A stretch of 64,000 nucleotides of DNA, taken from positions 2,976,001-3,040,000 of the forward strand of contig OY780932.1 of NCBI GenBank assembly GCA_963675945.1, in the 5' to 3' direction. This document shows positions 51,719-61,429 of this stretch, piece after piece. The stretch is from G963556115 sp963675945. Lineage in GTDB: Bacteria; Planctomycetota; SZUA-567. The translations under genes and the position numbers were made by a program. Position 1 is the stretch's first letter. Each line of letters begins with the position of its first letter. Below the pieces are notes generated by a model that saw nothing but the letters and a program-made list of their open reading frames with translations, did not search any database and was not told the DNA's origin.

Positions 51719-53485
51719 TTATTTTACTGGTTGCATATCAATTATCCTGAGCTCAAGCCGCGGAGGGTCATAGAAATCATTGAAGTTGAGCGAGAAGACA
51801 ATATCCCACCTCCTGACCCCGCGATCAATCATCTCCAGTGGTTTTATATTGTTAAAGACCACCGCTCTATACGCGGTTCGATTCTTTGTTGCATTGAAAG
51901 TAAAGTGCTTATTCTCCCGCCCCATCAACCGTGGGCTTCCAGATACTCTAATCCCCCGGCAGAGAAATAGCGGCTGAGGATTGCCCTCACCAAACGGAGC
52001 AAGCATCCTGAGTTCATGCAGTAAAGAATCATTGACATCGGTGAGCTCAACCTCACAGTCAATATCCAGTCGCGGTTCAAGTTTATTCTTTTTGATTTGG
52101 AGTCGACACTGCTGATCCAGTTCCTTTTTAAAAGCCTCAATCTCACTCTTGGCTATCGCAAATCCGGCAGCCTGTTCATGTCCACCAAAGGTAATCAATC
52201 TTTCTCGCGAATAACTAATGGCTTTATATAGATTAAGACCGGGTACGCCTCTTGCTGAACCTTTGCCTTTACCTTCATTATTGAATGAAATTACCGCCAC
52301 CGGCAGGTTATAATCATCAGAAAGTCTACCGGCAACAATTCCTATTACCCCTTCATGCCATTCATCGGCGCAGACAACAAGCACAGAATCACGCTCAACA
52401 TTGTAATCTTTCTCAACAATTGCCCGGGCATGCTTGAGCGTCTCCTGGCAGAGAGCCTGCCGTTCTTTATTCTTGTCATCAAGGATCGTAGCCAGACGCT
52501 CAGCCTCTTCATCAGTCTTGGCAACAAGCAGATTAAGAGCCAGATCAGCCGCGCCAAGGCGGCCGGCAGCATTGAGTCTAGGCGCAATAGCAAAACCAAT
52601 ATCCCGGCTGGTTGCCTTAGACGGATCTACGCGCGAAACATGGAGCAATGCACGCAGTCCCGGAAATGAACTGCCTATACGGTTCAACCCAAAAGCGACC
52701 ATCACCCGGTTCTCACCGGTCATCGGAGCCACATCGGCAATAGTGCCGATGGTGACAAAGGGCAAAACAGCAAGGAGTGCTTCCTGTAAGGTCTTTCCGA
52801 CCTTCTCATTACCGGTATAAGCTTCGCATACCGCCCAAGCCAGTTTGAAAGCCACCCCGGCACCGGTCAAATCCCTGAACGGATAACTTGCATCATCGCG
52901 TTTAGGATTGATAACCGCAAAGGCATCCGGCAAATCCTGCCCGCCCGGCTCATGATGATCGGTAACAATAACCTCTATCCCATGGCTATTCAATTCAGCG
53001 ATATTCTCATTCTCGCTGGTACCGCAATCAACCGTAACCACCAGCGAAGTTTTCTTGTCCAAAGCATGTTTAATAAAGGCTTTGGACATACCATATCCTT
53101 CTTCCATTCTACTCGGAAGATAATGGGAGACATTTGCCCCTAGCTCAGCAAAAACCGTAATCAACACCGCTGTAGCAGTAACCCCATCCGCATCATAATC
53201 ACCAAAGACTATAATACTCTCTTTACTTTTAATAGCTTGAACAATCCGTAAAGAAGCTTTCTCCATATCCCGCATTTTGAGAGGAGAAAGCAAAGTAGAG
53301 AGGACTGGGTTGATAAAATTCTTGGCATTTTGCAGATTAGAACCGACTCGTTGCGCCAGAATTGTCGCTGTTACCCGGGAAATCCCCAAGAATTCTGCGA
53401 TTTTTTCAGCAGCAATATTATCAGTTGTACGCACAACCCATCTGGGTTTTGCCGTTTGACATTCGTTATCTTGTCCTGAAATCAT
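51719..53485 (-). CDS. recJ: Single-stranded-DNA-specific exonuclease RecJ
   Basis: A 588-residue DHH-family 5'-3' exonuclease used in recombinational and mismatch repair. Motifs: FGDYDADGVTATA (about 95-107, motif I), VTVDCGTS, the namesake VTDHHEPG (about 172), RLNAAGRLG and the DHHA1 part ending FGGHEQAAGFAIAK with the substrate-binding GGH. The OB-like C-terminal domain (LAPFGEGNPQPLF on) is complete. ATG at 53485; the ribosome site is weak. Length is usual. Confidence 0.96.
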   Translation of the reverse strand: MISGQDNECQTAKPRWVVRTTDNIAAEKIAEFLGISRVTATILAQRVGSNLQNAKNFINPVLSTLLSPLKMRDMEKASLRIVQAIKSKESIIVFGDYDADGVTATAVLITVFAELGANVSHYLPSRMEEGYGMSKAFIKHALDKKTSLVVTVDCGTSENENIAELNSHGIEVIVTDHHEPGGQDLPDAFAVINPKRDDASYPFRDLTGAGVAFKLAWAVCEAYTGNEKVGKTLQEALLAVLPFVTIGTIADVAPMTGENRVMVAFGLNRIGSSFPGLRALLHVSRVDPSKATSRDIGFAIAPRLNAAGRLGAADLALNLLVAKTDEEAERLATILDDKNKERQALCQETLKHARAIVEKDYNVERDSVLVVCADEWHEGVIGIVAGRLSDDYNLPVAVISFNNEGKGKGSARGVPGLNLYKAISYSRERLITFGGHEQAAGFAIAKSEIEAFKKELDQQCRLQIKKNKLEPRLDIDCEVELTDVNDSLLHELRMLAPFGEGNPQPLFLCRGIRVSGSPRLMGRENKHFTFNATKNRTAYRAVVFNNIKPLEMIDRGVRRWDIVFSLNFNDFYDPPRLELRIIDMQPVK

Positions 53486-54098
53486 TAATTAGCAACCATA
53501 TAAAATAAAAATAATATTCTTATCATACGGAATTAGTCAACAACTTCAAGTATCTATTAGCATTATAAATTTATTATTCTACACAATTTGTTATATTGTA
53601 GATAACTTGAACTGAACAACTTAGAGTAAGCTCCAACTTAACCGCATAAGCCTCCGTAAATATAATCTGTACTTGTAGGGGATCATCATATACAACCTGT
53701 ATATATGCAAAAGGATTGCCTAAAAGCCCCCAAACTAATTACGACTAGTACTATTATGCTATATGCTGGTATAACATACAATAAAATCCAAGCCCTCACA
53801 TTTGTATGCAACTAGTCGTAGTTGAAACCGCAATTTAAACTTAAAGACACAGCCGCTTCTGCACCTTCGCACGCATATTGAGATATAAAACAACTAGAAG
53901 CGAACAGTTACATTTTATATTAAAAAATTCCTCTTTGCTGCAACAAAGCTCCATACTCAACAAGCAATTATCCCAGATAAAAACTACCAGTATAATACTA
54001 CCACTAAGAATTTTCTGGCCCTGCATAAAACACGTCTTTTCACAGAGATCATATGTAAAGCCCTACGAGCATGGTTTTATGCTAAATGAACTTACAAA
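53486..54098. other. Intergenic region with an 81-bp inverted-repeat element
   Basis: About 600 nt. TACGACTAGT (53740-53749) and ACTAGTCGTA (53811-53820) are exact inverted arms. Inside lies a nested pair TATGCTATA / TATAACATA (8 of 9). The whole can fold as a two-step stem. No open frame with a ribosome site; two 60-75 codon frames on opposite strands near 53841-54102 look chance. The recJ promoter should lie at the left end. Confidence 0.45.
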
Positions 54099-54137
54099 AT
54101 AATGCCCAACCCTTTTCACAAAAGACTTGAGCATTAT
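54099..54137 (-). terminator. Probable terminator of the rhaADB operon
   Basis: ATAATGC (54099-54105) pairs with GCATTAT (54131-54137), with an inner CTTTT-CAC-AAAAG stem; on the minus strand ATTATTTTG follows. It lies 53 nt past the rhaB stop. Confidence 0.5.
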
Positions 54138-54189
54138 CATTATTCTCTGGTAAAGTTTTTAAGTGTATTCAAGTTTATTACGCTAGAAT

Positions 54190-55677
54190 CTATGTTGCCA
54201 GTTCGACAAATCTTTGAACATAGAGGGCTGTATCTTGCAGTCCCAACGGATTAATACGTGTCTTTTCAATATTAATCAACGACTTTGCAATATACGGATC
54301 GGTATTTTCATACGCTGCCTTGGCAATAATTCCCGCTCCGATCGCTGTCGCTTCTTCAAGATTGGTGGTAAATATTCTAGCTTGAGGATATAGCTCAGCA
54401 AGTAACTGACAATAAGCAGAGTTCTTTCTGAAACCTCCCTCCACAAACATCTGCGTATCCACAGCCGCACCAGCATAATCAATTGCAATCTTGCTCTGCG
54501 CCGCCAGCGAGCAATTGAGTGCAGCAAATGAACGCTCATAGTCCGCGAACACCTCTTTTGCGACCCCAGGCTCCTCAAGACAGCTCAAGCTGTAGAATTG
54601 CCCTCCTGCATACACTCCGGGCTTGGAATCTGGAAGTATCCCTACTCCCACCTCGACTGAAGGAATAAAGAAGAAATCCCTAGCTGTCAACACATTTTGA
54701 TACAACTCAACCGATAAATCAGGCATACCTTTACGCCCATGCACCCCTTCGATAATCTTGCTGTAAACCGCATACTCTCGCCCACCCATGAATACTGCTG
54801 TTTTAACCGGGCTGGCAAAAGCGTCAAAGTTATAGAATATCGTCTTACCCAGCTCAGAGTCCTGCAGTTCTGCCACTTTGCTCCTATGCATCAAGACACA
54901 CCAGGTACCGGTGGAGTTGAGAATAAAGTCATCCTCGCTAGTGATAATATACGGGAGTAAACTCGAATTCGAATCATGAATACCTGCGGTTATGATACAT
55001 TCCGGACTAATTCCAGTACGCTCAGCCAATTCCGGCTTAATCCTGCCCACCTGCTCCCAAGGACTTACTATCTTTTCCGGCAGAAGTTCACGTATTCCCA
55101 ATTCCGTAGCAATACGTGAATATCCATTATTTCTGGCATCATAGAGATAAGTATGACATCCCAGATAAGTAGGCTCCGCCACCTTCGCCCCACAGAGACG
55201 ATTAACAAAAAATTGCGGATAGAATAGAATCTGCGCAACATCGCCAAACTTCTCGCCAAAGCGCTGCTGCAGAAAATATATCAGTTTGGCACAATTAATC
55301 ATACTGCCGATAGAAGCGGTGAGGGTCTCCTGCTGAAGTTCTTCCTTGGCACCGAAACGCGCAAAAAACTCTTGGTCGAACTCTTCACCCCCATCATTGG
55401 TATAAGCTAGCGGGGGCAGAGTAATTCTATCTTCTGCATCCAGACATACCAGACTCGCGCCTTGCGTCGTCACCGCAATTGATTCAATAATATAGTCTTT
55501 AGCGAACTCAGCCAATGACTCAATAAACCAATTAAAGACCTCTTCCGGCTGCTCCAGCCTGAGACCACCCGCTTCATACTCATCCAGACTTATCTTTTTC
55601 TGAGCCACTATCTTCAACTCTGAATCAAGAATTATAGTCTTCTTATTTGTCTTACCAATATCCAGGATTGCAAACAT
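54190..55677 (-). CDS. rhaB: FGGY-family sugar kinase, probable rhamnulokinase
   Basis: A 495-residue ASKHA kinase. N-terminal ATP loop LDIGKTNKKTIILD, a TTQGASLVCLD region, the catalytic-type Asp in ITAGIHDSNSSLLPY and the C-terminal EGGFRKNSAYCQLLAELYP with the phosphate loop. The HDSN motif and lack of the HDTAS form make it look more like the rhizobial RhaK or fuculokinase type than E. coli RhaB. Reaction inferred from context: L-rhamnulose + ATP to L-rhamnulose 1-phosphate. Last gene of rhaA-rhaD-rhaB, 93 nt after rhaD. Confidence 0.83.
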   Translation of the reverse strand: MFAILDIGKTNKKTIILDSELKIVAQKKISLDEYEAGGLRLEQPEEVFNWFIESLAEFAKDYIIESIAVTTQGASLVCLDAEDRITLPPLAYTNDGGEEFDQEFFARFGAKEELQQETLTASIGSMINCAKLIYFLQQRFGEKFGDVAQILFYPQFFVNRLCGAKVAEPTYLGCHTYLYDARNNGYSRIATELGIRELLPEKIVSPWEQVGRIKPELAERTGISPECIITAGIHDSNSSLLPYIITSEDDFILNSTGTWCVLMHRSKVAELQDSELGKTIFYNFDAFASPVKTAVFMGGREYAVYSKIIEGVHGRKGMPDLSVELYQNVLTARDFFFIPSVEVGVGILPDSKPGVYAGGQFYSLSCLEEPGVAKEVFADYERSFAALNCSLAAQSKIAIDYAGAAVDTQMFVEGGFRKNSAYCQLLAELYPQARIFTTNLEEATAIGAGIIAKAAYENTDPYIAKSLINIEKTRINPLGLQDTALYVQRFVELAT

Positions 55678-55770
55678 ATCTTTACCTTAAAATATCCGAG
55701 CATAGTACACGCTGCTATACACTACGCTAAACCGTGATTATTAAAGATGTACTCTACTTCTTGAGAAAAG

Positions 55771-56580
55771 CTAGCGCAAGAAGATATCAACAAGTTCCTC
55801 AAGTTGCTCTTCATTCATCCCAGCCGGCACATAACCACTTGCCAGACACTGTAGATAAACCTTTGCACCTTTATTAGCAACATCGATAAAATCAAATGCC
55901 ATTTCAGCATCTAGACCGGCAGCCGTAGCTCCGTGCATACTCCAGATCGCCACGTCCCTAGTCTTGAGCGCCTCAACCGTTCTATCCGCCAGTTCTTCTG
56001 AACTTGGAGCAGAATACGGGGTAAGCCCAATCCCTTTCGGCACATAAACTCGAACTTCCGGCAGCATTCCCCAGACCGATTTATTGAACAGTTCTTCATT
56101 AGAACCTATTATCGGATGATGAGAAAGAGCAATCAGCTCGATTGGATGAGTATGGAGTACCGCCTTATACGGGCTGCCACCAGCAATCAAATCCAGATGC
56201 ATCTTAACATGGGGCAACAACTCACAACTCGGTCTGAATGCTGGATCATTATTAGCGCCCCAGAGAATATAATAGCCACTGGCATCCTGATTATAGGTTA
56301 TAATACAAGCCGCAGTCTCGGGTTTGCGCAGATCACGCATACGTCTACCAGTACCGGTAATGAAGAAACTCATACCAGCTGCCCCGCTGGCAACACCCTC
56401 CTGCGCAACAAAGACAAACTCCGAAAAATCAGTAGGTAGTTCTCCAATGCACTCAGTCAAATTCAGAGATATGTTCCCACCATTACGCTCAGCCCATTCC
56501 CGTTCCCAGAGAAATCTGGCAACTTCAGCCGCTTTTTCGATCTGCTCCATAACCTCTGCATTCGGTTGGATAGACTTCAT
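55771..56580 (-). CDS. rhaD: Rhamnulose-1-phosphate aldolase
   Basis: A 269-residue class II aldolase that splits L-rhamnulose 1-phosphate to dihydroxyacetone phosphate and L-lactaldehyde. It follows E. coli RhaD: EWAERNGGNISLNL near the start, FFITGTGRRMRDL, GYYILWGANN, the Zn ligands in AVLHTHPIELIAL and WSMHGATAAG, and the catalytic Glu region (residues near NGGN and EEL). Start at 56580, where AAAGGT is 6 nt upstream; an upstream in-frame ATG at 56607 is less likely. Lies 37 nt after rhaA. Confidence 0.93.
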   Translation of the reverse strand: MKSIQPNAEVMEQIEKAAEVARFLWEREWAERNGGNISLNLTECIGELPTDFSEFVFVAQEGVASGAAGMSFFITGTGRRMRDLRKPETAACIITYNQDASGYYILWGANNDPAFRPSCELLPHVKMHLDLIAGGSPYKAVLHTHPIELIALSHHPIIGSNEELFNKSVWGMLPEVRVYVPKGIGLTPYSAPSSEELADRTVEALKTRDVAIWSMHGATAAGLDAEMAFDFIDVANKGAKVYLQCLASGYVPAGMNEEQLEELVDIFLR

Positions 56581-56617
56581 AATTTTACCTTTCATAAATA
56601 TAATCAACCTTCAAATA

Positions 56618-57871
56618 CTATCTTTTACTTAAAACATTCGCTTCATACGCTTTGATCTCATCCAACCAAGATATACCCACTGGTACGTTATTGCGTTCAC
56701 AGTACATATCCCATACGGCAGCAAAAGGCATACTCTTGCTCTCTTCCTGTAGAGCCAATCTTACGGTAAAATCATAGTTCAATTCAGCTTCACGAGCCTG
56801 AGCCACGGGAGAGAGTGCAGCAATCAGCAAGGCTTTGAGCATATTGCGCATTCCTATTACCCAAGCTCCTACCCGATTCACACTAGCATCAAAGAAATCC
56901 AAACCAATATAAACCCTGTCCTGATAATTATTGGCAATAATTTCATAGGCGATACCCTTGAGATCATCGGAGAGGGTTATAATATGGTCACTATCCCAGC
57001 GTACCCCACGGCTGACGTGCAAAAGAAGTTCATCCAGATAGAGCAGACAACTGCTAATTTTATCCATAATCGTCTCTGTCGGGTGGAAATGTCCAGCATC
57101 CAGACACAGTACCTTTTGATTCTTCACCGCATAACCCAGGTAAAACTCGTGCGAACCGACAACGTATGACTCGCTGCCAATACCAAAGAGCTTGCACTCA
57201 ACCGCCTCACGCAAATTAGAAGCAGAGATATCTTTTTCAAAAATTTTATCCAGAGAGTCCATAAGCCGTGCTCTTGGCCCAACTCTATCGGCCGGAATAT
57301 CCTTGAAACCATCGGGTATCCAGTTATTTACCACCGAAGTTATTCCCAAAGTATCCCCGAAGTATGCCGCAACCTCACGTGAATTGATACCGTGTTCTAT
57401 CCAGTAATCACGTACCCCTTTATCCGGATCGGCAAGGGTCATATTGGTATCGGCCATGGGATGAGCGAAGTATGTAGGATTATAATCCAGCCCGACCCCC
57501 TGCTCACGAGCCCAATCTACCCACCCGGTAAAGTGCTTTGCTTCTATCTTGTTACGCTCGACCTTCTGCCCACCGGTCTCAGCATAGATCGAATGCAGAT
57601 TCAATTTATGCTTACCAGGAATCAGCGAATATGCCTTCTCTATATCCGCTCTAAGCTCTTCTGGTGTTGTTGCCCGCCCGAGATATGCCCCGGTTGTAAA
57701 TATGCCCCCGTCATTACCGGCAGCGGTCTCGAAACCTTTCACATCATCACCCTGCCAGCAGTGCATGGATATAGCAATCTTAGCGACGACGTCCATAGCT
57801 TTTTCAACGTCTATTCCCTGTTCTTGATACTGCTCTTTAGCAATATTAAACGCATTCTCAACCTTTGACAT
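56618..57871 (-). CDS. rhaA: L-rhamnose isomerase
   Basis: A 417-residue TIM-barrel isomerase, L-rhamnose to L-rhamnulose; E. coli RhaA has 419. Hallmarks: FAHPMADTNMTLADPDKGVR, the ETIMDKISSCL segment after LCLDAGHFHPTE with metal ligands Glu/His/Asp, and IGLDFFDASVNRVGAWVIG. Start at 57871 (MSKVENAFNIAKE), 6 nt after AAGGG. First gene of the catabolic operon, divergent from the regulator gene with 200 nt between. Confidence 0.96.
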   Translation of the reverse strand: MSKVENAFNIAKEQYQEQGIDVEKAMDVVAKIAISMHCWQGDDVKGFETAAGNDGGIFTTGAYLGRATTPEELRADIEKAYSLIPGKHKLNLHSIYAETGGQKVERNKIEAKHFTGWVDWAREQGVGLDYNPTYFAHPMADTNMTLADPDKGVRDYWIEHGINSREVAAYFGDTLGITSVVNNWIPDGFKDIPADRVGPRARLMDSLDKIFEKDISASNLREAVECKLFGIGSESYVVGSHEFYLGYAVKNQKVLCLDAGHFHPTETIMDKISSCLLYLDELLLHVSRGVRWDSDHIITLSDDLKGIAYEIIANNYQDRVYIGLDFFDASVNRVGAWVIGMRNMLKALLIAALSPVAQAREAELNYDFTVRLALQEESKSMPFAAVWDMYCERNNVPVGISWLDEIKAYEANVLSKR

Positions 57872-57985
57872 ACGTACCCTTTCTATAAAAAATAACCTAA
57901 GAATAATCATAAGCTTAAAAACATCATGAGGATTTAAAACAAAAAACCAAAATCTTAAAAATATTGTTGAATATAAATCCTGATA

Positions 57986-58000
57986 TATAGATCATCTATA
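57986..58000. promoter_or_regulatory. Palindrome in the rhaA/regulator divergent region
   Basis: TATAGATCATCTATA, 7-bp exact arms around a central C, sits about midway between rhaA (-) and the AraC-type gene (+). AraC-family proteins often bind direct repeats, but a palindrome in this place is the best operator candidate. Inference. Confidence 0.4.
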
Positions 58001-58072
58001 ATAAGTGTTGTTCTGTGTCCGAAACTGCTTCTCCTAGTATCATTGATAAAACACCAATAAAAAGGGAACACT

Positions 58073-58951
58073 ATGAAGCTATCACGCCATGACTTTTTCA
58101 GTGTCAGTCAGCATCAACTCTCATTCTCCATACTTCACCGTGATCCACAAGTAAACTACCCGCTCCATGAACACGAGTTTGTCGAACTCGTCGTAGTCAT
58201 TGAAGGAACCGGAATTCACTTTACCGAAAACCTTTCCTATAAACTTGAAAAGGGTGATGTCTACATTGTCAACCCCGGTGTGCGCCATGGGTATAAGGAT
58301 GTAGACAATCTCCACCTGATCAATGTCCTGTACAACCCGGAAAGCCTGACAACCCATCTTGCCGACATCGGAACCATGCCTGGTTATCACGCTCTCTTCA
58401 AAATCGAACCACACTTCAGTTCCCGTGACACCTCACGTCTACTGCTCAGTCCCGCTCAACTCGAAAAAGCGATAGGCATCATCAAACAAATTGAAGATGA
58501 GACAGAGAGAAACGAACCCGGTTTCATCTTTTTTTCCAAGATCTACTTTCTGGAGCTTATCGGTCATCTCGCTCGCAGTTACAACTCAGCCGAATCCCAA
58601 AAAGCGCCAGAAGTTATGCGTGTTGCAGAAGCCATCTCATATATCGAGCTACATTTTGATGAAGATATCAGTCAGGACGAACTCGCAAAAATAGCCAACC
58701 TCTCTAAAAGCCATTTTCTGCATATCTTCAAAAAGACGACCAACACCTCTCCACTGCACTACCAGAAGGTACTTCGGATTGAGAAAGCCTGCTCACTACT
58801 GAGCCAAACTAGCAAATCGATATCAGAGATAAGCTACATGTGCGGATATTCCGACAGCAATTATTTTACCCGTCAGTTTAAGAGTCTCATGAACATAGCC
58901 CCTGTCAAATACCGCAGCAATATCAATAATGACGGTCTTCCCGGCAGATAG
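58073..58951 (+). CDS. AraC-family regulator of RhaS/RhaR type
   Basis: A 292-residue activator. N-terminal cupin: NYPLHEHEFVELVVVIEGTG, NPGVRHGYKDVDNLHLINVLY aligns well with E. coli RhaS in the same region (H-x-H-x-F-E, TDNL-x-L-x-NVLY). C-terminal helix-turn-helix pair: ISQDELAKIANLSKSHFLHI and ISEISYMCGYSDSNYFTRQF. A strong AAGGGA ribosome site precedes the ATG. Likely senses L-rhamnose and turns on rhaADB and the importer. It ends 7 nt from the convergent rhaM stop. Confidence 0.88.
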   Translation: MKLSRHDFFSVSQHQLSFSILHRDPQVNYPLHEHEFVELVVVIEGTGIHFTENLSYKLEKGDVYIVNPGVRHGYKDVDNLHLINVLYNPESLTTHLADIGTMPGYHALFKIEPHFSSRDTSRLLLSPAQLEKAIGIIKQIEDETERNEPGFIFFSKIYFLELIGHLARSYNSAESQKAPEVMRVAEAISYIELHFDEDISQDELAKIANLSKSHFLHIFKKTTNTSPLHYQKVLRIEKACSLLSQTSKSISEISYMCGYSDSNYFTRQFKSLMNIAPVKYRSNINNDGLPGR

Positions 58952-58958
58952 ACTACAT

Positions 58959-59273
58959 TCAGTCGAGATGAAACACTTCTTTCAGTTCACTCGATATCGG
59001 ACTACTGTCCGAGTTGGTCGGCATGACATCATGCATATAATGCCACCACTGCTGACAACTCTCAGTGCTGCTGATCGCCTCCCATTTTTCCTGCGACTCA
59101 ATCTCCACATAGCCAAAGAGTGCATTGGTCTCAGAATCAAGAAAGATACTGTAATTATGAACCCCATGCTCCTTGAGAGTCTCTTTCAAACTATCCCAAA
59201 TTGGATTATGCCGCGCTTCGTACTCACCCTCCTTACCGCGATCGACACTCATAACAAAGGCTTTGCGAATCAT
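58959..59273 (-). CDS. rhaM: L-rhamnose mutarotase
   Basis: A 104-residue protein, exactly the length of E. coli RhaM, that interconverts alpha and beta anomers of L-rhamnose. Visible family parts: MIRKAFVMSVDRGKEGEYEA, RHNPIWDSLKETLKEHGVHNYSIFLD in two steps with the catalytic His, NALFGYVEIES and WWHYMHDVM. Start at 59273, 6 nt after GAGGGG; the frame continues upstream without purpose. Last gene of the importer operon, 56 nt after rhaQ. Confidence 0.94.
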   Translation of the reverse strand: MIRKAFVMSVDRGKEGEYEARHNPIWDSLKETLKEHGVHNYSIFLDSETNALFGYVEIESQEKWEAISSTESCQQWWHYMHDVMPTNSDSSPISSELKEVFHLD

Positions 59274-59329
59274 CTTTTTCCCCTCATCAATAACCAGCCG
59301 ACAAATAATTAAATAAATTTTCTTTCCGA

Positions 59330-60397
59330 TCAATTACCACTCCGTTCGGCATCAATCTCCTTCTGCTGCCTACGGAGCTTTCTACTTTCTTTGATCTTAT
59401 CGAGGATACCTGGTAAAAGTACCGCACCAATAAGCAGAAAACCGGTGGTAATAATCATGTACTTTCCAGGGATCCTCATAATACCCATACCATAACGCAA
59501 ATAACCGATAAGAAAACTGGCAATCAACACCCCAATAATGTTACCCCGTCCTCCTAAAATTGATACTCCGCCGAGTACAACTAGAGTAATACTCTCCATT
59601 TCGTAATTAAGTGCCATATTTGGTCTAGCACTACCAATACGCGAGGTCAGGAATACCGCTACAATACCAGAGAACACGCCATTGAGCATAAAATTATAAA
59701 AACGTATGCGCTGCACCTTAATACCAGAGAAGATAGCGGTTGAAGTACAGTTGCCAATAGCGTACAACTTACGCCCAAAGCCTGTATAATGGAGTACAAA
59801 ACCGATTATAACCGCCAAGATCAGATAAAATACCAATTCAAACGGAATATCCGTATTAAGAAGATATCCTTGCCCCAGATACGCAAAGTCATCAGGAAAC
59901 TCCGTATACGCCTTATTCTGCAGTACAATATTACAGATACCTCTAAAGAGAGACTGCGTACCTAGAGTGATGGCAATCGCCGGAATTCCTATCATAGTAA
60001 TCAATAAACCGTTCAGTGCACCGGCAAGTGCCCCAACCACAATGCCTGCCAGAATGAGCACCCCAATACTCTCCACCCCAATACTTGCCAGCCAGCCAAT
60101 AGCTAGCGACGACAAAGCAATTATCGAAGCCACAGAGATATCAATATCACCACAGATAATTACAAATACCATTGACAGAGCGAGTATTGACTTCTCAGTA
60201 TAACTAAATGAAGCATTGAGCAGATTGAAAGAATCTAAAAAATACGGAGCATTGAATGAAAAGAAAACAAATTCAATGATAAACAACAGTGCCAATATCG
60301 CTTCCCAGGATGTAACTAATCTTATCAACCGCTCTTTTAATGAATCTTCAGAGATAAGTCGACCCTCACTCACAAAAGATTTTGCTATATCATTCAT
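59330..60397 (-). CDS. rhaQ: Rhamnose ABC transporter, permease 2
   Basis: A 355-residue CUT2-class permease with about ten helices. The cytoplasmic coupling loop is YTGFGRKLYAIGNCTSTAIF and the last membrane segments are LVVLGGVSILGGRGNIIGVL and on. The tail is long and charged (KIKESRKLRRQQKEIDAERS). Its ribosome site AGGAGA lies in the end of rhaP, 2 nt away. Named by order: rhizobial rhaSTPQ has the same gene order. Confidence 0.88.
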   Translation of the reverse strand: MNDIAKSFVSEGRLISEDSLKERLIRLVTSWEAILALLFIIEFVFFSFNAPYFLDSFNLLNASFSYTEKSILALSMVFVIICGDIDISVASIIALSSLAIGWLASIGVESIGVLILAGIVVGALAGALNGLLITMIGIPAIAITLGTQSLFRGICNIVLQNKAYTEFPDDFAYLGQGYLLNTDIPFELVFYLILAVIIGFVLHYTGFGRKLYAIGNCTSTAIFSGIKVQRIRFYNFMLNGVFSGIVAVFLTSRIGSARPNMALNYEMESITLVVLGGVSILGGRGNIIGVLIASFLIGYLRYGMGIMRIPGKYMIITTGFLLIGAVLLPGILDKIKESRKLRRQQKEIDAERSGN

Positions 60398-60399
60398 AA

Positions 60400-61383
60400 C
60401 TATTTAATTCTCCTGTTAAGTACGACCTTGTTACTGCTACGCGCCATCAACTCATTGAAGACCATCGCGACAATAACCACCAACCCCTGCATAAACATCT
60501 GATAGAATGCCATACCCTTAAACATAGTAAGTGAATTATTGAGTAACCCCATAAAGAGCGCTCCAAGTATCACTCCACCTACCAAGCCACTTCCACCCGA
60601 AATACTTACACCTCCAAGCACACATGCAGCTACAGTCATCAACTCAAAACCTGTCGCCATTTCATTGACCGCTGCCGAATAACGCGCAGCCCAAAGCACC
60701 CCAGCGAGTCCGCTGATCAGCCCACAGATAGTAAAGATCAATACCTGTAGTCTGTCTTCCTTAATACCAACCAGCACCGCTGCCGCTTTGTTGCCGCCAA
60801 TCGCATATAACTCACGCCCAGTGCGGGTATAACGGATAAAGTAAAATATCAACAGACATACAACCAGAGCATAAATAATAATACTTGGGATTCCAAATAT
60901 AGAAACTTTCGGGATACTCATAAAACCCTTGGTCATCTCATGCGCTGTAACCCACTGCCCTTTGCTGATCACAAAGGTAAAACCGCGATATATCCCCATA
61001 GTTCCAAGTGTAACTATAATTGCTGGTATTTTACCGTAGGCAACGAGTATCCCGTTAAATAATCCGAGTCCTGCTCCGGCTCCAGCTCCCGCCAAGACGC
61101 ACCATATCGGCGACAATTCTGGAAAATTCATATTGATCAGCGCCCCGAGCATACCACAGAAGGCAATAATCGAACCCACAGAGAGATCAATACCACCGGT
61201 AAGAATTACGAGAAACTGCCCGAGTGCAACCATAACCAGAATAGAGCTGTCTGATAGAATATTTGAAAAGTTCTCAACATGCAAGAATCTCGGAAGTTTG
61301 ATCGAGATGGCAAGAATTGAAACAATGATCAGCAATAAGAGCATTGCTTCACGGTTTTTATGTAAAGCTTTTAATCCATTCAT
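60400..61383 (-). CDS. rhaP: Rhamnose ABC transporter, permease 1
   Basis: A 327-residue CUT2-class permease paralogous to rhaQ and araH. The coupling loop is YTRTGRELYAIGGNKAAAVL; conserved GGIDLSVGSIIAFCGMLGAL and VAACVLGGVSISGGSGLVGG are visible. AGGAGA precedes the ATG at 61383. Together with rhaQ it forms a heterodimeric channel for L-rhamnose. 46 nt after rhaT. Confidence 0.9.
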   Translation of the reverse strand: MNGLKALHKNREAMLLLLIIVSILAISIKLPRFLHVENFSNILSDSSILVMVALGQFLVILTGGIDLSVGSIIAFCGMLGALINMNFPELSPIWCVLAGAGAGAGLGLFNGILVAYGKIPAIIVTLGTMGIYRGFTFVISKGQWVTAHEMTKGFMSIPKVSIFGIPSIIIYALVVCLLIFYFIRYTRTGRELYAIGGNKAAAVLVGIKEDRLQVLIFTICGLISGLAGVLWAARYSAAVNEMATGFELMTVAACVLGGVSISGGSGLVGGVILGALFMGLLNNSLTMFKGMAFYQMFMQGLVVIVAMVFNELMARSSNKVVLNRRIK

Positions 61384-61429
61384 TTACTAGAATCTCCTGA
61401 ATAACCATAACAACACACCCACTTCGGTT

